From the NCBI GenBank assembly GCA_022712895.1, contig JAFLJS010000001.1, forward strand, positions 1 through 46,576: DNA of 46,576 bases. The letters run 5' to 3'. Origin of the DNA: Desulfocapsa sp. (GTDB taxonomy: Bacteria; Desulfobacterota; Desulfobulbia; Desulfobulbales; Desulfocapsaceae). Below the pieces are notes generated by a model. The model saw only the letters and a program-made list of their open reading frames with translations. It was not told the DNA's origin and did no database searches. A program made the translations under genes and the position numbers. This document shows, piece after piece, positions 1-9,035 of the stretch (the first letter of the stretch is position 1; every line of letters begins with the position of its first letter).

Positions 1-111
1 TTCAACTATATTGAAGTCTACTACAATCGTCGGAGAAAGCATTCAACGAATGGGTATAAGTCACCTGCTCAATATGAGTCGGAGTGGTGGGATAATAGAA
101 AAGCGGCTTAA
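1..111 (+). CDS. IS3-family transposase OrfB, C-terminal fragment (integrase catalytic core end)
   Basis: Frame 1 reads FNYIEVYYNRRRKHST, then NGYKSPAQYE, then a TAA stop at 109-111. This is the hallmark C-terminus of IS3-family DDE transposases: the YIEVFYNRxRxHSxLGYxSPxxFE block just downstream of the catalytic Glu. Only 36 residues are visible because the gene begins before the window. The catalytic DDE residues are therefore not seen, and whether the element is active cannot be judged. Confidence 0.85.
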   Translation, partial: FNYIEVYYNRRRKHSTNGYKSPAQYESEWWDNRKAA

Positions 112-141
112 CCGTGACTCCACTTTTATGTGGCAAGATCA
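1..141 (+). mobile_element. Right end of an IS3-family insertion sequence (truncated by window edge)
   Basis: The first 111 bases encode the C-terminus of an IS3-type OrfB transposase. The following roughly 30 bases look like the element's terminal segment, ending near ...GGCAAGATCA at about 141 (IS3 elements end in CA). Immediately after that the reading frame of an unrelated RAYT-like transposase resumes, which supports a junction near 141. The left end and the opposite inverted repeat lie outside the window, so the exact terminus and target duplication cannot be verified. Confidence 0.7.
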
Positions 142-232
142 AGTTGGTAGTGATCGTTTTAAGGAAGAGCTTGAGACGTTGACCGGGAGACGTCTGAAAT
201 CTAAACAGAGAGGACGCCCCGTAGGATGGTGA
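142..232 (+). pseudogene. RAYT / IS200-like transposase remnant, C-terminal fragment
   Basis: The reading frame from about 142 gives VGSDRFKEELETLTGRR, followed by a basic GRP tail and a stop at 230-232. This resembles the C-terminus of REP-associated tyrosine transposases (the xxGSxxFxEExxxxxGRRxxxxxRGRP pattern). The catalytic HUH and Tyr region is missing because the IS3 element sits directly upstream. I read this as a RAYT gene cut by the IS insertion. The match is a short motif recognised by eye, and the rest of the gene may lie left of the window. Confidence 0.6.
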
Positions 233-960
233 AAGAGTAATGATGTAAAATGTGCAGCAACGAAGGATATGGAGAGTCTTCCCCCTAACTACGGGCCTAA
301 ATACTACGCCATCAAGGTTGTTTAAATCATGTTTGTTTTGTGCCCGCTTACTCTGGCTTTTTCTGCTTGGAAAAAGCTGTGATGTCTCTCAATAGTGTCG
401 TTTGTTGTTTGATATTCAAACAATTTGGGGACATCCTGTCCGATGACATTCAATTGTGTAACCTACATCAATAATAGGTTCTGTTTGGCCATGCGAAGTG
501 GCCTAAACAAATTGAATGTATCAGCCATATTTATGGGGGGATTATCGTCCTGAAGTGAAGAATAATTAATGTTATCCCTTATGTGGGGACGTACCACCAA
601 AAAAAACAGATGTGCTTTAGTGATGAAAAAGTTTGACTTTGATGCTTCGGAAGTGATTAAATTGTTCAATACTTGTAGTTGTTAACGACAAAAAAGAATC
701 GTCTGCGGTAACGATTGGAAAATGGATTCATTTTCAACAGACTTTTAGGAGATATTTGGCTATATTAAAAAAAGAATAGAAACTGCTCTTTTGCCACGTA
801 TTGTTGTTAGGGATTATCTTCTTTACATACGTCCTGTGTTCCAAACGAAACCTGAAAGAGATTTATCTGCAAAGAATTCTGAAAACGCATGACTTGCCGA
901 AGTAGAAGAGGATATCCAGCGGCATCTCTCACAGAGATACATGGGGGAAATATTTTACTT
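233..960. other. Gene-poor, apparently decayed intergenic region
   Basis: No convincing gene is visible in these 730 bases. A 68-codon minus-strand frame (463-669) has no recognisable family, no good ribosome site and an odd composition. A short perfect palindrome-like inverted repeat, TTGTTTGA-TAT-TCAAACAA, lies at 405-423. Around 800-940 short plus-strand frames look protein-like but are broken by stops, consistent with a degraded gene. With the IS and RAYT debris beside it, the stretch looks like a site of past insertion and decay. Confidence 0.5.
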
Positions 961-1041
961 ATGAAAATGAAAAGCTATTTTGGTGTTTTAGGTTTTTTCG
1001 TATATTTCGTTGTACTTATCGGTTGTTTTTTATCTTTTTAG
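961..1041 (+). CDS. Possible 26-aa leader or truncated signal peptide upstream of the hybrid kinase
   Basis: ATG at 961 opens a 26-codon frame, MKMKSYFGVLGFFVYFVVLI followed by GCFLSF and TAG. It has a basic N-terminus, a hydrophobic core and an LIGC lipobox-like end, so it reads as an isolated (lipo)protein signal peptide. A purine-rich GGGGGAAA lies upstream. It sits 40 bp before the hybrid kinase. The paralogous kinase at 39805 has a full periplasmic binding protein in the same position, so this could be what is left of such a gene. It could equally be a small membrane peptide or chance. Confidence 0.3.
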   Translation: MKMKSYFGVLGFFVYFVVLIGCFLSF

Positions 1042-1081
1042 AGCACGTTGAGTGTAATAACTATTGTAGAGTCTGATTGAC

Positions 1082-4000
1082 ATGGCAAAATCTATTCTCA
1101 AACAGTACCCACTTCTCTTCCGATTGGTTTTGTATGTCATCGGGTTTTCATTGTTTGTTGCCCTCTTTCTCTCTGGCGTTCAGCTATGGTATGCCTATAC
1201 CGGTGAGCTTTCACGAATTCAGAATCAGCTCGCAGAGTTACGAGTCAGTCACGAAGATTCCCTCGTCAAGAATATCTGGAATATGGATAAAGAGGGAATA
1301 GATATACAGTTGAACAGTATATTGCTGATGCCTGACGTCGTTGCAGTGGTGTTGGAAGATAATGAAGGGCAAATAATGTTACTTGGTGAAGTCCCAGTCG
1401 ATCTTTCCAGAAGTTTGATTGAAAGTTTTCCACTCATAAAACATCTGAAAGAAAAAAGTCTCTCTCTTGGCCGGCTAACCCTCTACGCTCAGCCTGGAGA
1501 ATTGAAAAAACGACTGTGGCAGGAAGTTCCTATCAGCCTGGTGGCAGAGGCAATAGCCCTCATGTTAACAGGTACTTTTATTTTACTTATTTTTCTTTTT
1601 AAATATAACAGGCATATCAATCGTATTGCTGAATTCGCTAATAATCTTGAAATTGATAACCTTGATACACAACTAAGTCTTGATAGAAAAAAAGACGGGA
1701 CCAGCTTACCCGATGAACTCGACCGTATAGTGGCTTCTTTTAATGAGATGCAGTCTCGGGTGCGAGAAAAGGTACTGGCACAGCAGCAGACTGAAAAACG
1801 CCTACAGCGTGAGATAACATTTTCAGATGCGATAATAAACAGTCTTCCTGGATTGTTTGTTGTTTTTAACGAAAAATTACAGGCTGTTTTGTTTAATGAA
1901 CTCTACGCTAAAAAGCTTGGATTAAAGAGCGGTGACGTTGCCGACTATTTGTTCCTGGAAAGGGTGGTGCCAGAGGATCAACAGAGGTTTGAGAAAACAT
2001 TACAGCAGATTTTTGTAAATAAAAAACCTGCAACACTTGAAATTGAGTTATTGGCAGTTGATGGGGAAAAAGTCTCGTATCTGTTTAACGGTAGCTATTT
2101 TGTTCTTGAGGAGAATGGATATATTATTAGTCTCGGTACTGACCTCTCAGACCAGAAGAAAATGGAAAACCTGCTCAATCAGGCTCAGAAGATGGAAGCC
2201 ATCGGTACACTTGCCGGAGGAATTGCCCATGATTTTAATAATATTCTCTCGTCAATCATGGGTAATCTGCAATTAGCACAACTGGCCAGACGTGATCCAG
2301 AGAAGTTGGAAGGGTACCTGCAATCAGGTGTGGATGCTTCCCTTCGGGCAAAGCATCTTGTAGGACAGATTCTCACCATGGGGCGTCATGAACAGCTGGA
2401 AAAACAGACGCTACAGATGTCACTCATTATCAAAGAAACGATGAGTCTTTTGCGTGCGACCATTCCATCCACCATCGATATTCAACAGCACCTCGAATCC
2501 AAAGCTTATATCTGGGCAAATACTACTCAGATTCAACAGGTATTGATGAACCTTTGTACCAATGCCTACCACGCCATGCAAGATTCTGGTGGTACCCTCA
2601 CCATAACGTTGAAAGAAAAAGAGTTTACCGAGATGCAGCATCTTTCAGCCATTGACATCCCCCACGGGAAATATATAAGTCTGGAAATTACGGATACCGG
2701 TTGTGGTATGGATTTGAAAACGCAAGAAATGATTTTCGAACCCTATTTCACAACAAAAGAGAAGGGGGCTGGAACTGGACTTGGTCTGGCAGTGGTACAT
2801 GGTATTGTACAATCTCATGGAGGCAACATCACGGTACACAGTGAGCTTGGGCAGGGTACAATCTTCAGTGTATATTTCCCGCTGGTAATTGATCCCTTAT
2901 TGAGCCCTGATGTCGGTGTTCTGGAACAGGAATTCCCAAGAGGGACAGAGCGTCTACTTGTTGTCGATGACGAAGAGGAAATTCTTTCTGTTTATTCTGA
3001 ATTGCTCCAGCTGTACGGCTATTCCGTAAAAACCTTTTCGAAGAGCCTTGATGCCCTTGCCCATTTTAAAGAAGATCCTTCAGCTTATGATCTCTTGCTG
3101 ACGGATATGACAATGCCAAATCTGTCAGGTGATATTCTCGGAAAAAATGCCATTGAAATCAGACCTGAAATCCCTGTGGTTATCTGTACCGGGTTTAGTA
3201 AAATAATGGAATACGGAGATTTTCTTGATGCCGGTTTTGCTGCATATCTCACGAAACCGGTGGCGGCAGGAAAGCTGCTTGTCACCATCAGGAAAGTTCT
3301 AGATGAGAACCATTGCAAATCTTTACATGTACTTCTTGTGGATGACGATCCATACAATCAGCAGGTGGTCAATCTGCTTCTTCAGGCACAGGGACATCAG
3401 GTAAGTATCGCTGAAAACGGTAAAGTCGGTTTGGAAAAAATTGGGAGTGGTGCGTTTGATGTTATTTTTATGGATATGCAGATGCCGGTATTAGACGGTT
3501 TGCAAACTACAGCAATTATCCGAGCTTGCGAAACCGGCGATTCACAACAATCAGATTTTGAAAAACATACAGGTAAATCAGGGCACTTTCTGTACGGCAA
3601 GCATGTCCCCATCATTGCTATGACCGGAAACCTTGATGACGAGTCCAGACAGAATTGTAATGATGTCGGGATGGATGACTTCTTGTCAAAACCATTTACT
3701 CTTAAGGCTGTCAGCAGTATCCTTGCATCTATTACAAAACAGAATGTTGTAGTATGTGATGATAGGGAAGAGCCTCAGGATGAGAGCGTTTTCCAAGAAG
3801 TGATTGAGTTGGCGGCAGCGTCCATTGCGCACTTGAAGAAAAAATACCCATTGAGTGATGAGCAACTCCAGCAATTGCTAGCTGAATCGGTAAAATCTAT
3901 CGGACAAAGTTTACAGATGATAGAAGAGGCTTTAGCCCAGGCAGATTTCTCAAGTTTAGCAAGTGGTGTACATCGAATAAAAGGTACTTTGCTCGGACTT

Positions 4001-4123
4001 GGTGCAGAGCAATGTGTAGCCCTTTGCCGGAAAATTGAAATACTCGCAGGAAAAAGTGAGCTGAAACAGAGCAAGATATTGTTTGAGCAGCTTAAGCATT
4101 TGTTACACTCTCTACGGGATTAA
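1082..4123 (+). CDS. Hybrid sensor histidine kinase with two receiver domains and HPt
   Basis: A 1013-residue membrane phosphorelay kinase. Two membrane segments (about 12-37 and 155-178) flank a roughly 115-residue periplasmic sensor region, and a PAS-like region follows (about 245-360). The DHp helix carries the phospho-acceptor His383 in GGIAHDFNN. The ATPase domain has DTGCGMD and the G2 box GAGTGLGLAVVHG. Two receivers follow, with phospho-acceptors Asp675 (LLLTDMTMPN) and Asp798 (MDMQMPVLDG), then a C-terminal HPt with His964 (GVHRIKGTLLGLG). All relay residues are present. The next gene is an HD-GYP response regulator 7 bp downstream, which the HPt probably phosphorylates, linking an external signal to c-di-GMP breakdown. 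The ligand is unknown. The start has a poor Shine-Dalgarno site but gives an intact first membrane helix. Confidence 0.93.
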   Translation: MAKSILKQYPLLFRLVLYVIGFSLFVALFLSGVQLWYAYTGELSRIQNQLAELRVSHEDSLVKNIWNMDKEGIDIQLNSILLMPDVVAVVLEDNEGQIMLLGEVPVDLSRSLIESFPLIKHLKEKSLSLGRLTLYAQPGELKKRLWQEVPISLVAEAIALMLTGTFILLIFLFKYNRHINRIAEFANNLEIDNLDTQLSLDRKKDGTSLPDELDRIVASFNEMQSRVREKVLAQQQTEKRLQREITFSDAIINSLPGLFVVFNEKLQAVLFNELYAKKLGLKSGDVADYLFLERVVPEDQQRFEKTLQQIFVNKKPATLEIELLAVDGEKVSYLFNGSYFVLEENGYIISLGTDLSDQKKMENLLNQAQKMEAIGTLAGGIAHDFNNILSSIMGNLQLAQLARRDPEKLEGYLQSGVDASLRAKHLVGQILTMGRHEQLEKQTLQMSLIIKETMSLLRATIPSTIDIQQHLESKAYIWANTTQIQQVLMNLCTNAYHAMQDSGGTLTITLKEKEFTEMQHLSAIDIPHGKYISLEITDTGCGMDLKTQEMIFEPYFTTKEKGAGTGLGLAVVHGIVQSHGGNITVHSELGQGTIFSVYFPLVIDPLLSPDVGVLEQEFPRGTERLLVVDDEEEILSVYSELLQLYGYSVKTFSKSLDALAHFKEDPSAYDLLLTDMTMPNLSGDILGKNAIEIRPEIPVVICTGFSKIMEYGDFLDAGFAAYLTKPVAAGKLLVTIRKVLDENHCKSLHVLLVDDDPYNQQVVNLLLQAQGHQVSIAENGKVGLEKIGSGAFDVIFMDMQMPVLDGLQTTAIIRACETGDSQQSDFEKHTGKSGHFLYGKHVPIIAMTGNLDDESRQNCNDVGMDDFLSKPFTLKAVSSILASITKQNVVVCDDREEPQDESVFQEVIELAAASIAHLKKKYPLSDEQLQQLLAESVKSIGQSLQMIEEALAQADFSSLASGVHRIKGTLLGLGAEQCVALCRKIEILAGKSELKQSKILFEQLKHLLHSLRD

Positions 4124-4130
4124 AAGTACT

Positions 4131-5156
4131 ATGACTCTTAATGAAGATCTTCATGAAAATGCTGGCCTGACCATCTTGCTGGTTGACGATGAGTTAGGTC
4201 AGCTTATGCTACTGCGAATGCTCCTTGAACAACAGGAGTATAAAGTCGTAACCGCTACCAACGGGCAGGAAGCGCTGGAAGTATTCAGGAAAAATCCTAA
4301 TATCCGTCTGGTCGTGACCGATATTGATATGCCGATAATGGATGGTTATGAGCTTATCCGCTGCATAAGAAATGAACAGAGCAGATATACTTACACCATC
4401 GTTCTCACCTCAAATGAGGATAAAGACTCGGTGGTTAAGGCCTTGAATTATGGTGCTGATGATTTTCTCACTAAGCCAGCCCTCAACGAAGAACTCCAGC
4501 TACGAATTAAAAGTGGTATTCGACTCCTTCGTCTGGAAAGTCATGATGCACTGATTTTGTCCCTTGCTAAACTTGCTGAGTACAGAAGTGAAGAAACCGG
4601 TTTTCACCTGGAAAGAGTTCAGCGATATTCCTGGCTTCTTGCCGAAGATCTGGCTGATAATTGCCCAGATCTTCAATTGACCATGGCTTTTGCCGAAGAA
4701 ATTTCACAGGTTACTGTGTTGCATGATATTGGTAAGGTTGCCACGCCTGATAATATTCTTCACAAACCGGGGAAACTTACCGAAAGTGAATTTGAAATCA
4801 TGAAAGATCATGCCACCATTGGTGGTAAAATGCTTCTGGATATTTTTTCCCAGACAGGCTCACATTATATTAAGACAGCCAGTGATATTGCCATGTACCA
4901 TCATGAAAAATTTGATGGAAGTGGTTATCCTGACGGCTTGGCTGGTGATGCAATCCCTATCAGTGCAAGGATTATGGCACTGGCAGATATCTACGATGCC
5001 ATGAGTTCAAAGCGCTGTTATAAAGAAGCATTTTCACATGAAAAAGTGAAGGCCATTATTGTTGAAGGACGCGGCAAACATTTAGATCCTGATGTCGTCG
5101 ATTCCTTTCTGCGACAGGAATATGTATGGCTTGCTATCAAAGAACGCTACCAATAA
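4131..5156 (+). CDS. Response regulator with HD-GYP domain (c-di-GMP phosphodiesterase, RpfG-like)
   Basis: 341 residues. An N-terminal receiver (about 12-125) has the acidic pair in VDDE and the phospho-Asp in VVTDIDMPIMDG. The HD-GYP phosphodiesterase domain follows (about 145-341) with HDIGK, the HHEKFDGSGYPDG signature and the ALADIYDAM helix. HD-GYP proteins hydrolyse c-di-GMP to pGpG or GMP, and all metal ligands look present. The ATG at 4131 is preferred: the longer frame from 4083 would overlap the kinase by 41 bases and add a non-homologous N-terminus. The tight spacing behind the hybrid kinase indicates co-transcription and makes it the likely output regulator. Confidence 0.93.
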   Translation: MTLNEDLHENAGLTILLVDDELGQLMLLRMLLEQQEYKVVTATNGQEALEVFRKNPNIRLVVTDIDMPIMDGYELIRCIRNEQSRYTYTIVLTSNEDKDSVVKALNYGADDFLTKPALNEELQLRIKSGIRLLRLESHDALILSLAKLAEYRSEETGFHLERVQRYSWLLAEDLADNCPDLQLTMAFAEEISQVTVLHDIGKVATPDNILHKPGKLTESEFEIMKDHATIGGKMLLDIFSQTGSHYIKTASDIAMYHHEKFDGSGYPDGLAGDAIPISARIMALADIYDAMSSKRCYKEAFSHEKVKAIIVEGRGKHLDPDVVDSFLRQEYVWLAIKERYQ

Positions 5157-5362
5157 AGCAAGCCTGTCTTTTTAGTCGTAACATGTCTTCTTGTGTTCAT
5201 ACTATTTGTTTCTTGGTGTAGATTACAGTTACGTTGACACGCGGTTAACACGCTATTGAGAGATATTCAGAATAATGCCTCCATGGCCTGTCGACTTCAG
5301 TAGATCCTTACTCACAAACAAGAAATTATATAAAACTCTTAAAACACTATTTTTAGCTGGTT

Positions 5363-7078
5363 ATGAAAAAATTTGTATATGCAGCATTGTTATTCTTCTG
5401 TGGCCTTGGCCTGTTCTTCTTTTTAAGGAGTGATCAGAGCAAGACAGTTCAGGCAGCCGATGTGTTGCCTGCTGATGTTATGCTCTATGTGGAGCAGCAT
5501 GATTTCGTGAAAACGTACCAGGAGTTTGCCGGAAGCAGACTCGGCAGGGTGCTTACCCGTATCGATTATGTCGATATCACAGTTGAACTTGGTGGGGATA
5601 AGGATACTGTTGTTGATGCACTAAACTTGTGGAAGGAGATAGACAAGCTTATTAATGAACCAGCCTTTGACCAGCTGCTGGGCAAAGAGTTTGCCCTAGC
5701 ACTTTTCCCCATGCCCGGGTTCTCTGGAGATGATCCAATAAAGGTTTTGCAAGAGAGGTTGTTGCTGATAGCAAAACCACGGCATAACGCCAAAGTCCTC
5801 CAGTTTCTGGCATCTCATATTGCAAAAGATGTTGAGCAGTCAACCGTGCAATACGGGAGCCACACTATCACGCGATATAAAATTAGCGAAGAGTATAAGC
5901 TTTCCATTGCAACAGTTGCCGGGCTGGTTTTGGCGGCAGTTGACGAACGGCTTATACGCAAGAGCCTTAGTACATTCGATGATCAAATAAATACTCTTGC
6001 CGGGAGCACGCAATACCAGCAGTTGCGCAAGAATTTTGAAGAGGCAACACTCTTTAAATACTTGTCCATAGAGCTTCTGAAAGAACAAGGAAAAATACTC
6101 GCAGAGAAATTACCTGAGAGCAATCGGCAACAGTTGTTGGAACTGCTTGACCAATGGAGCGGATGGAATGCTGGTGCCTATGGTGCCTGGGATAAGAAAG
6201 GAGTTATTAAAGAAAAACTCGAAATCCTCTACAATCCTGAGAAACTTGATAAGGACATGGCCAGAATATTTGCCACAGCACCTGAAAAAAATAACACCCT
6301 TACTATGGTGCCGGCTGATGCTCTTTTTTATTACTGGGGAAACAACCTGAACTTGCCACTGCTTTATGACATGTACAGTGATATGTTTGTTGAGCAACGT
6401 CCTCAAATGTTTGATCTTTTACAACAGGAATTACAAGATACTGTGGGGATGAGACTTGAGGGAATACTGGAGTTGGTCGCCAACGAATGTGGAATCATTA
6501 TAGAAAAGATCGAAGGGGAGGGCGTGCCACTTCCTAGAGTGTTGATGATGCTTGAACTGAAAGATCCTGATAAATTTATGCAAATATTTCAAAGGCTTCT
6601 TGAGGAGGCAGCTATCCCAGTTAGCACCAGCCATTTTCAGGGGCAAGAGATCAGCTACTGGGGAGTTGCCCCTCAGGAAGGTCTGCAACCTGCTTTTACA
6701 TTGTCAGGGAACTACTTACTGCTGTCAAACTCCAGGGATCTTGTTAAGCAGGTTGTGGCTTTGCAGAAAAATCCAGTTGATACACTGGTAAATAATCCGG
6801 CATTAAAAGAATTGCAGGGTGAGCTGACTCAGAGTAATAACTCTACGGCCTACGTGCATATTGCACTTATGGCTGATGCTTTCAAAACCTTGGCAACCTG
6901 GGCTGGAGGAATAGCAGTTCTTCAAGGACCTGAGAGTGCTCACAAAGTGAATGTAGTTATCGAAGAGCTTGTATTGCCACTGCTTGATGGGGTCGCGATG
7001 TATACGCAACTTGCCTCCAGAACTGAAGTGAAGGAAAAAAGTATAGTTGTGGAAACCTCCATTCTTGTGGTTGATTGA
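5363..7078 (+). CDS. DUF3352-like exported protein
   Basis: 571 residues with an N-terminal hydrophobic segment (about 4-22, MKKFVYAALLFFCGLGLFFF) that acts as a signal peptide or membrane anchor. A large soluble part beginning LPADVMLYVEQHDF follows. The 'LPADTxxYV' start and the alternating alpha/beta pattern with repeated FLK/LSGNYLLLSNS-like elements resemble the DUF3352 family of envelope proteins of unknown function. No catalytic motif is visible. A 206-bp gap separates it from the regulator upstream. It is followed after 47 bp by a small protein gene and then thiL, possibly as one transcript. The family assignment is from memory of the pattern and is moderately sure. Confidence 0.75.
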   Translation: MKKFVYAALLFFCGLGLFFFLRSDQSKTVQAADVLPADVMLYVEQHDFVKTYQEFAGSRLGRVLTRIDYVDITVELGGDKDTVVDALNLWKEIDKLINEPAFDQLLGKEFALALFPMPGFSGDDPIKVLQERLLLIAKPRHNAKVLQFLASHIAKDVEQSTVQYGSHTITRYKISEEYKLSIATVAGLVLAAVDERLIRKSLSTFDDQINTLAGSTQYQQLRKNFEEATLFKYLSIELLKEQGKILAEKLPESNRQQLLELLDQWSGWNAGAYGAWDKKGVIKEKLEILYNPEKLDKDMARIFATAPEKNNTLTMVPADALFYYWGNNLNLPLLYDMYSDMFVEQRPQMFDLLQQELQDTVGMRLEGILELVANECGIIIEKIEGEGVPLPRVLMMLELKDPDKFMQIFQRLLEEAAIPVSTSHFQGQEISYWGVAPQEGLQPAFTLSGNYLLLSNSRDLVKQVVALQKNPVDTLVNNPALKELQGELTQSNNSTAYVHIALMADAFKTLATWAGGIAVLQGPESAHKVNVVIEELVLPLLDGVAMYTQLASRTEVKEKSIVVETSILVVD

Positions 7079-7125
7079 TAACTGTATACAAAAAGTCCTG
7101 AGTAGACATAAATAGTGATAAGCAA

Positions 7126-7509
7126 ATGGAAAAATTAATAAAAGAATTACATCAGCTCGTGCCTTTTAAAGAAACAACAGATATTGGAGATCTGGTTCTT
7201 GTTGTGGCAAAAGAGCCACAAATGCTCGTTTATGCTCTGGTGACAGATATCACTCGTGATACATCAAGAAAAGCGGAGTGGTGGCATCTGGGGCTTACCT
7301 TTCTCACCGTTCCTCCTCAAGAAGTAACCTGGACTCTGCGAACTCCACAGATGACGGGTCTGGAAGTTTTTACCATGGGGGGAGAAGAACGTTTTGTGAA
7401 GGCTGTCAATATGACACCGTCCCCGAAGAAGGTTGAGGATGTACCTTCCTCAAAAGGACCTGAAAAAGTAAAAGAAAAAAAGATACCATTCCTGAAACGG
7501 GTTAAGTAG
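7126..7509 (+). CDS. Conserved small protein of unknown function
   Basis: 127 residues, cytoplasmic, with no signal peptide or membrane segment. The core (about 1-95) is a compact beta-rich sequence containing GDLVLVVAKEPQMLVYALV and EWWHLGLTFLTVPP. The last 30 residues are Lys/Pro rich and probably disordered. I do not recognise a named family. Its stop codon overlaps the first base of the thiL GTG start (TAGTG), so the two are translationally coupled, and selection to keep this frame open is likely. Confidence 0.75.
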   Translation: MEKLIKELHQLVPFKETTDIGDLVLVVAKEPQMLVYALVTDITRDTSRKAEWWHLGLTFLTVPPQEVTWTLRTPQMTGLEVFTMGGEERFVKAVNMTPSPKKVEDVPSSKGPEKVKEKKIPFLKRVK

Positions 7510-8498
7510 TGGCTGCCTGGTCAGAGCGAAAACTCATTAGCAGAATTCAAAAAGCTGCTGCAATCCATCGTTCCGATGTTCTGTTGTCTATCGGTGATGA
7601 TTGTTGCGAATTAGCTACCGGCGTCAGTACCCTTATTTCCACCGATACGCTGGTGGAATCGGTTCATTTTGACACCTCTTTTCATTTGCCATATTTGCTT
7701 GGTCGAAAAGCAATAGCCGTAAATCTAAGTGATATCGCAGCGATGGGTGGAATTCCTCGCTTCGCCTTGTTGTCACTCTGTTTGCCAGAAGAGCTGGAGC
7801 AAGAGTGGATTGACACATGGATGGATGGTGCATTGTCCATGCTTCATGAGTTTGATTGTGTTCTGGTGGGTGGCGATACTGTAAAGGGGAACAATCTGGT
7901 CTTTACGGTGACAGTGCTTGGTATTCCTGTGAATGAAGGTGCATTGTATCGCACAGGTGCTGGTATTGGGGACTCAGTGTGGGTGACTGGTGTTTTAGGG
8001 TCGGCTGGTGCAGGGCTTGAACTGTTGAAAAACAGAAAGAAAAATCCTGAAACAGTTGACAATGAGGCCTGGGAAACTCTTTATGAGGCTCACTTGAATC
8101 CGTTGCCAAGGGTGCATTTAGGTCAGAAGCTTGCTCGTAGTGGTTATGTCACAGCCATGCAGGATATCTCTGACGGAATTGCCACTGATCTTGCCCATAT
8201 TTGTCGGGCATCGAAGGTTTCTGCAACAATAGATTCCGAACTGCTCCCCATGCATGGTTCGCTGCTACAGGCTGCTGCTTTTCTTCACATGTCTCCCACC
8301 ATGTTCATGCTTCGTTCCGGTGAAGATTACCAGCTTGTGTTTACCGTGAGAGAAGGGAAAGGAAAGTCATTTGTTGAATACATGGGAGAGGATAAACGGC
8401 TGGTTACGAATATCGGTAGTGTTACCAGTGGGGAAGGGGTTTATTTACTCAAGAACGGAAAAGCAAGAGATATATCGTTCCAGGGGTATGAACATTGA
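7509..8498 (+). CDS. thiL: Thiamine-monophosphate kinase
   Basis: ThiL phosphorylates thiamine monophosphate to thiamine pyrophosphate with ATP, the last step of de novo TPP synthesis. The 329-residue length is typical. Family features of the PurM/ThiL superfamily are visible: the N-terminal SIGDDCCEL metal site, the ISTDTLVESVHF strand, GRKAIAVNLSDIAAMGG, the central LVGGDTVKG, and QDISDGIATDL near the active site. The GTG start overlaps the upstream stop codon by one base, indicating coupling. The next gene is convergent with an 11-bp gap. Confidence 0.95.
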   Translation: MAAWSERKLISRIQKAAAIHRSDVLLSIGDDCCELATGVSTLISTDTLVESVHFDTSFHLPYLLGRKAIAVNLSDIAAMGGIPRFALLSLCLPEELEQEWIDTWMDGALSMLHEFDCVLVGGDTVKGNNLVFTVTVLGIPVNEGALYRTGAGIGDSVWVTGVLGSAGAGLELLKNRKKNPETVDNEAWETLYEAHLNPLPRVHLGQKLARSGYVTAMQDISDGIATDLAHICRASKVSATIDSELLPMHGSLLQAAAFLHMSPTMFMLRSGEDYQLVFTVREGKGKSFVEYMGEDKRLVTNIGSVTSGEGVYLLKNGKARDISFQGYEH

Positions 8499-8509
8499 TC
8501 TGTTCAGCA

Positions 8510-9022
8510 CTATTCATTCGTCGTAAAAAGCTGTAAGGAAACTTCTCTGGTCTCACTTGTAAACTGTCTATATTTTGTTTTCGAAATATCCAGCATAAGT
8601 TTTGATGCTTTCACCGAATCACTATCCGCATATTTGTCAGAGAGAAAAATAATCTCTTTAATCCCAGCCTGAATAATGACTTTAGTACATTCGTTGCACG
8701 GAAAGAGTCCCACATAAATTTTGCAGCCTTTCAGATTTTGAATTGTGGTGTTGAGCACAGCATTGAGTTCAGCATGGCAGACGTAGGGGTACTTTGTATC
8801 AAGATAGTCACCTTCGCGGGACCAAGGAAGCTCATCGTCAGAACATCCCCAAGGGAATCCATTATATCCAACTCCCACAATTTTGTTGTCAGGGCTGGCA
8901 ACACATGCACCAACCTGAGTGCTTGGATCTTTACTGCGCTGTGCAGAAAGAAGGGCCACAGCCATAAAATAGTCATCCCAACTCAGATAGTCAGTGCGTT
9001 TTTTTGTTTGTATCTCCTGCAT
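8510..9022 (-). CDS. Deoxycytidylate (dCMP) deaminase family protein
   Basis: 170 residues of the zinc cytidine/deoxycytidylate deaminase fold. The zinc and catalytic motif HAELNAVLN (His plus the catalytic Glu) and the second ligand motif PCNECTKVIIQAG are intact. TQVGACVASPDNKIVGVGYNG is typical of ComEB/dCMP deaminases, which convert dCMP to dUMP for dTTP synthesis. An extra conserved stretch, GFPWGCSDDELPW, precedes the catalytic His, as in dCMP rather than cytidine deaminases. The gene heads away from thiL. The upstream solute-binding protein gene ends 13 bp before it on the same strand. Confidence 0.92.
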   Translation of the reverse strand: MQEIQTKKRTDYLSWDDYFMAVALLSAQRSKDPSTQVGACVASPDNKIVGVGYNGFPWGCSDDELPWSREGDYLDTKYPYVCHAELNAVLNTTIQNLKGCKIYVGLFPCNECTKVIIQAGIKEIIFLSDKYADSDSVKASKLMLDISKTKYRQFTSETREVSLQLFTTNE

Positions 9023-9035
9023 AGTCAGGCCTCTT

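Noticed and set aside
463-669. 68-codon minus-strand frame as a gene
   Set aside because: No family resemblance, no ribosome site, and it lies in a clearly degraded stretch.
4083-4130. Upstream start of the HD-GYP regulator
   Set aside because: It overlaps the kinase gene by 41 bases and adds 16 residues unrelated to receiver domains.
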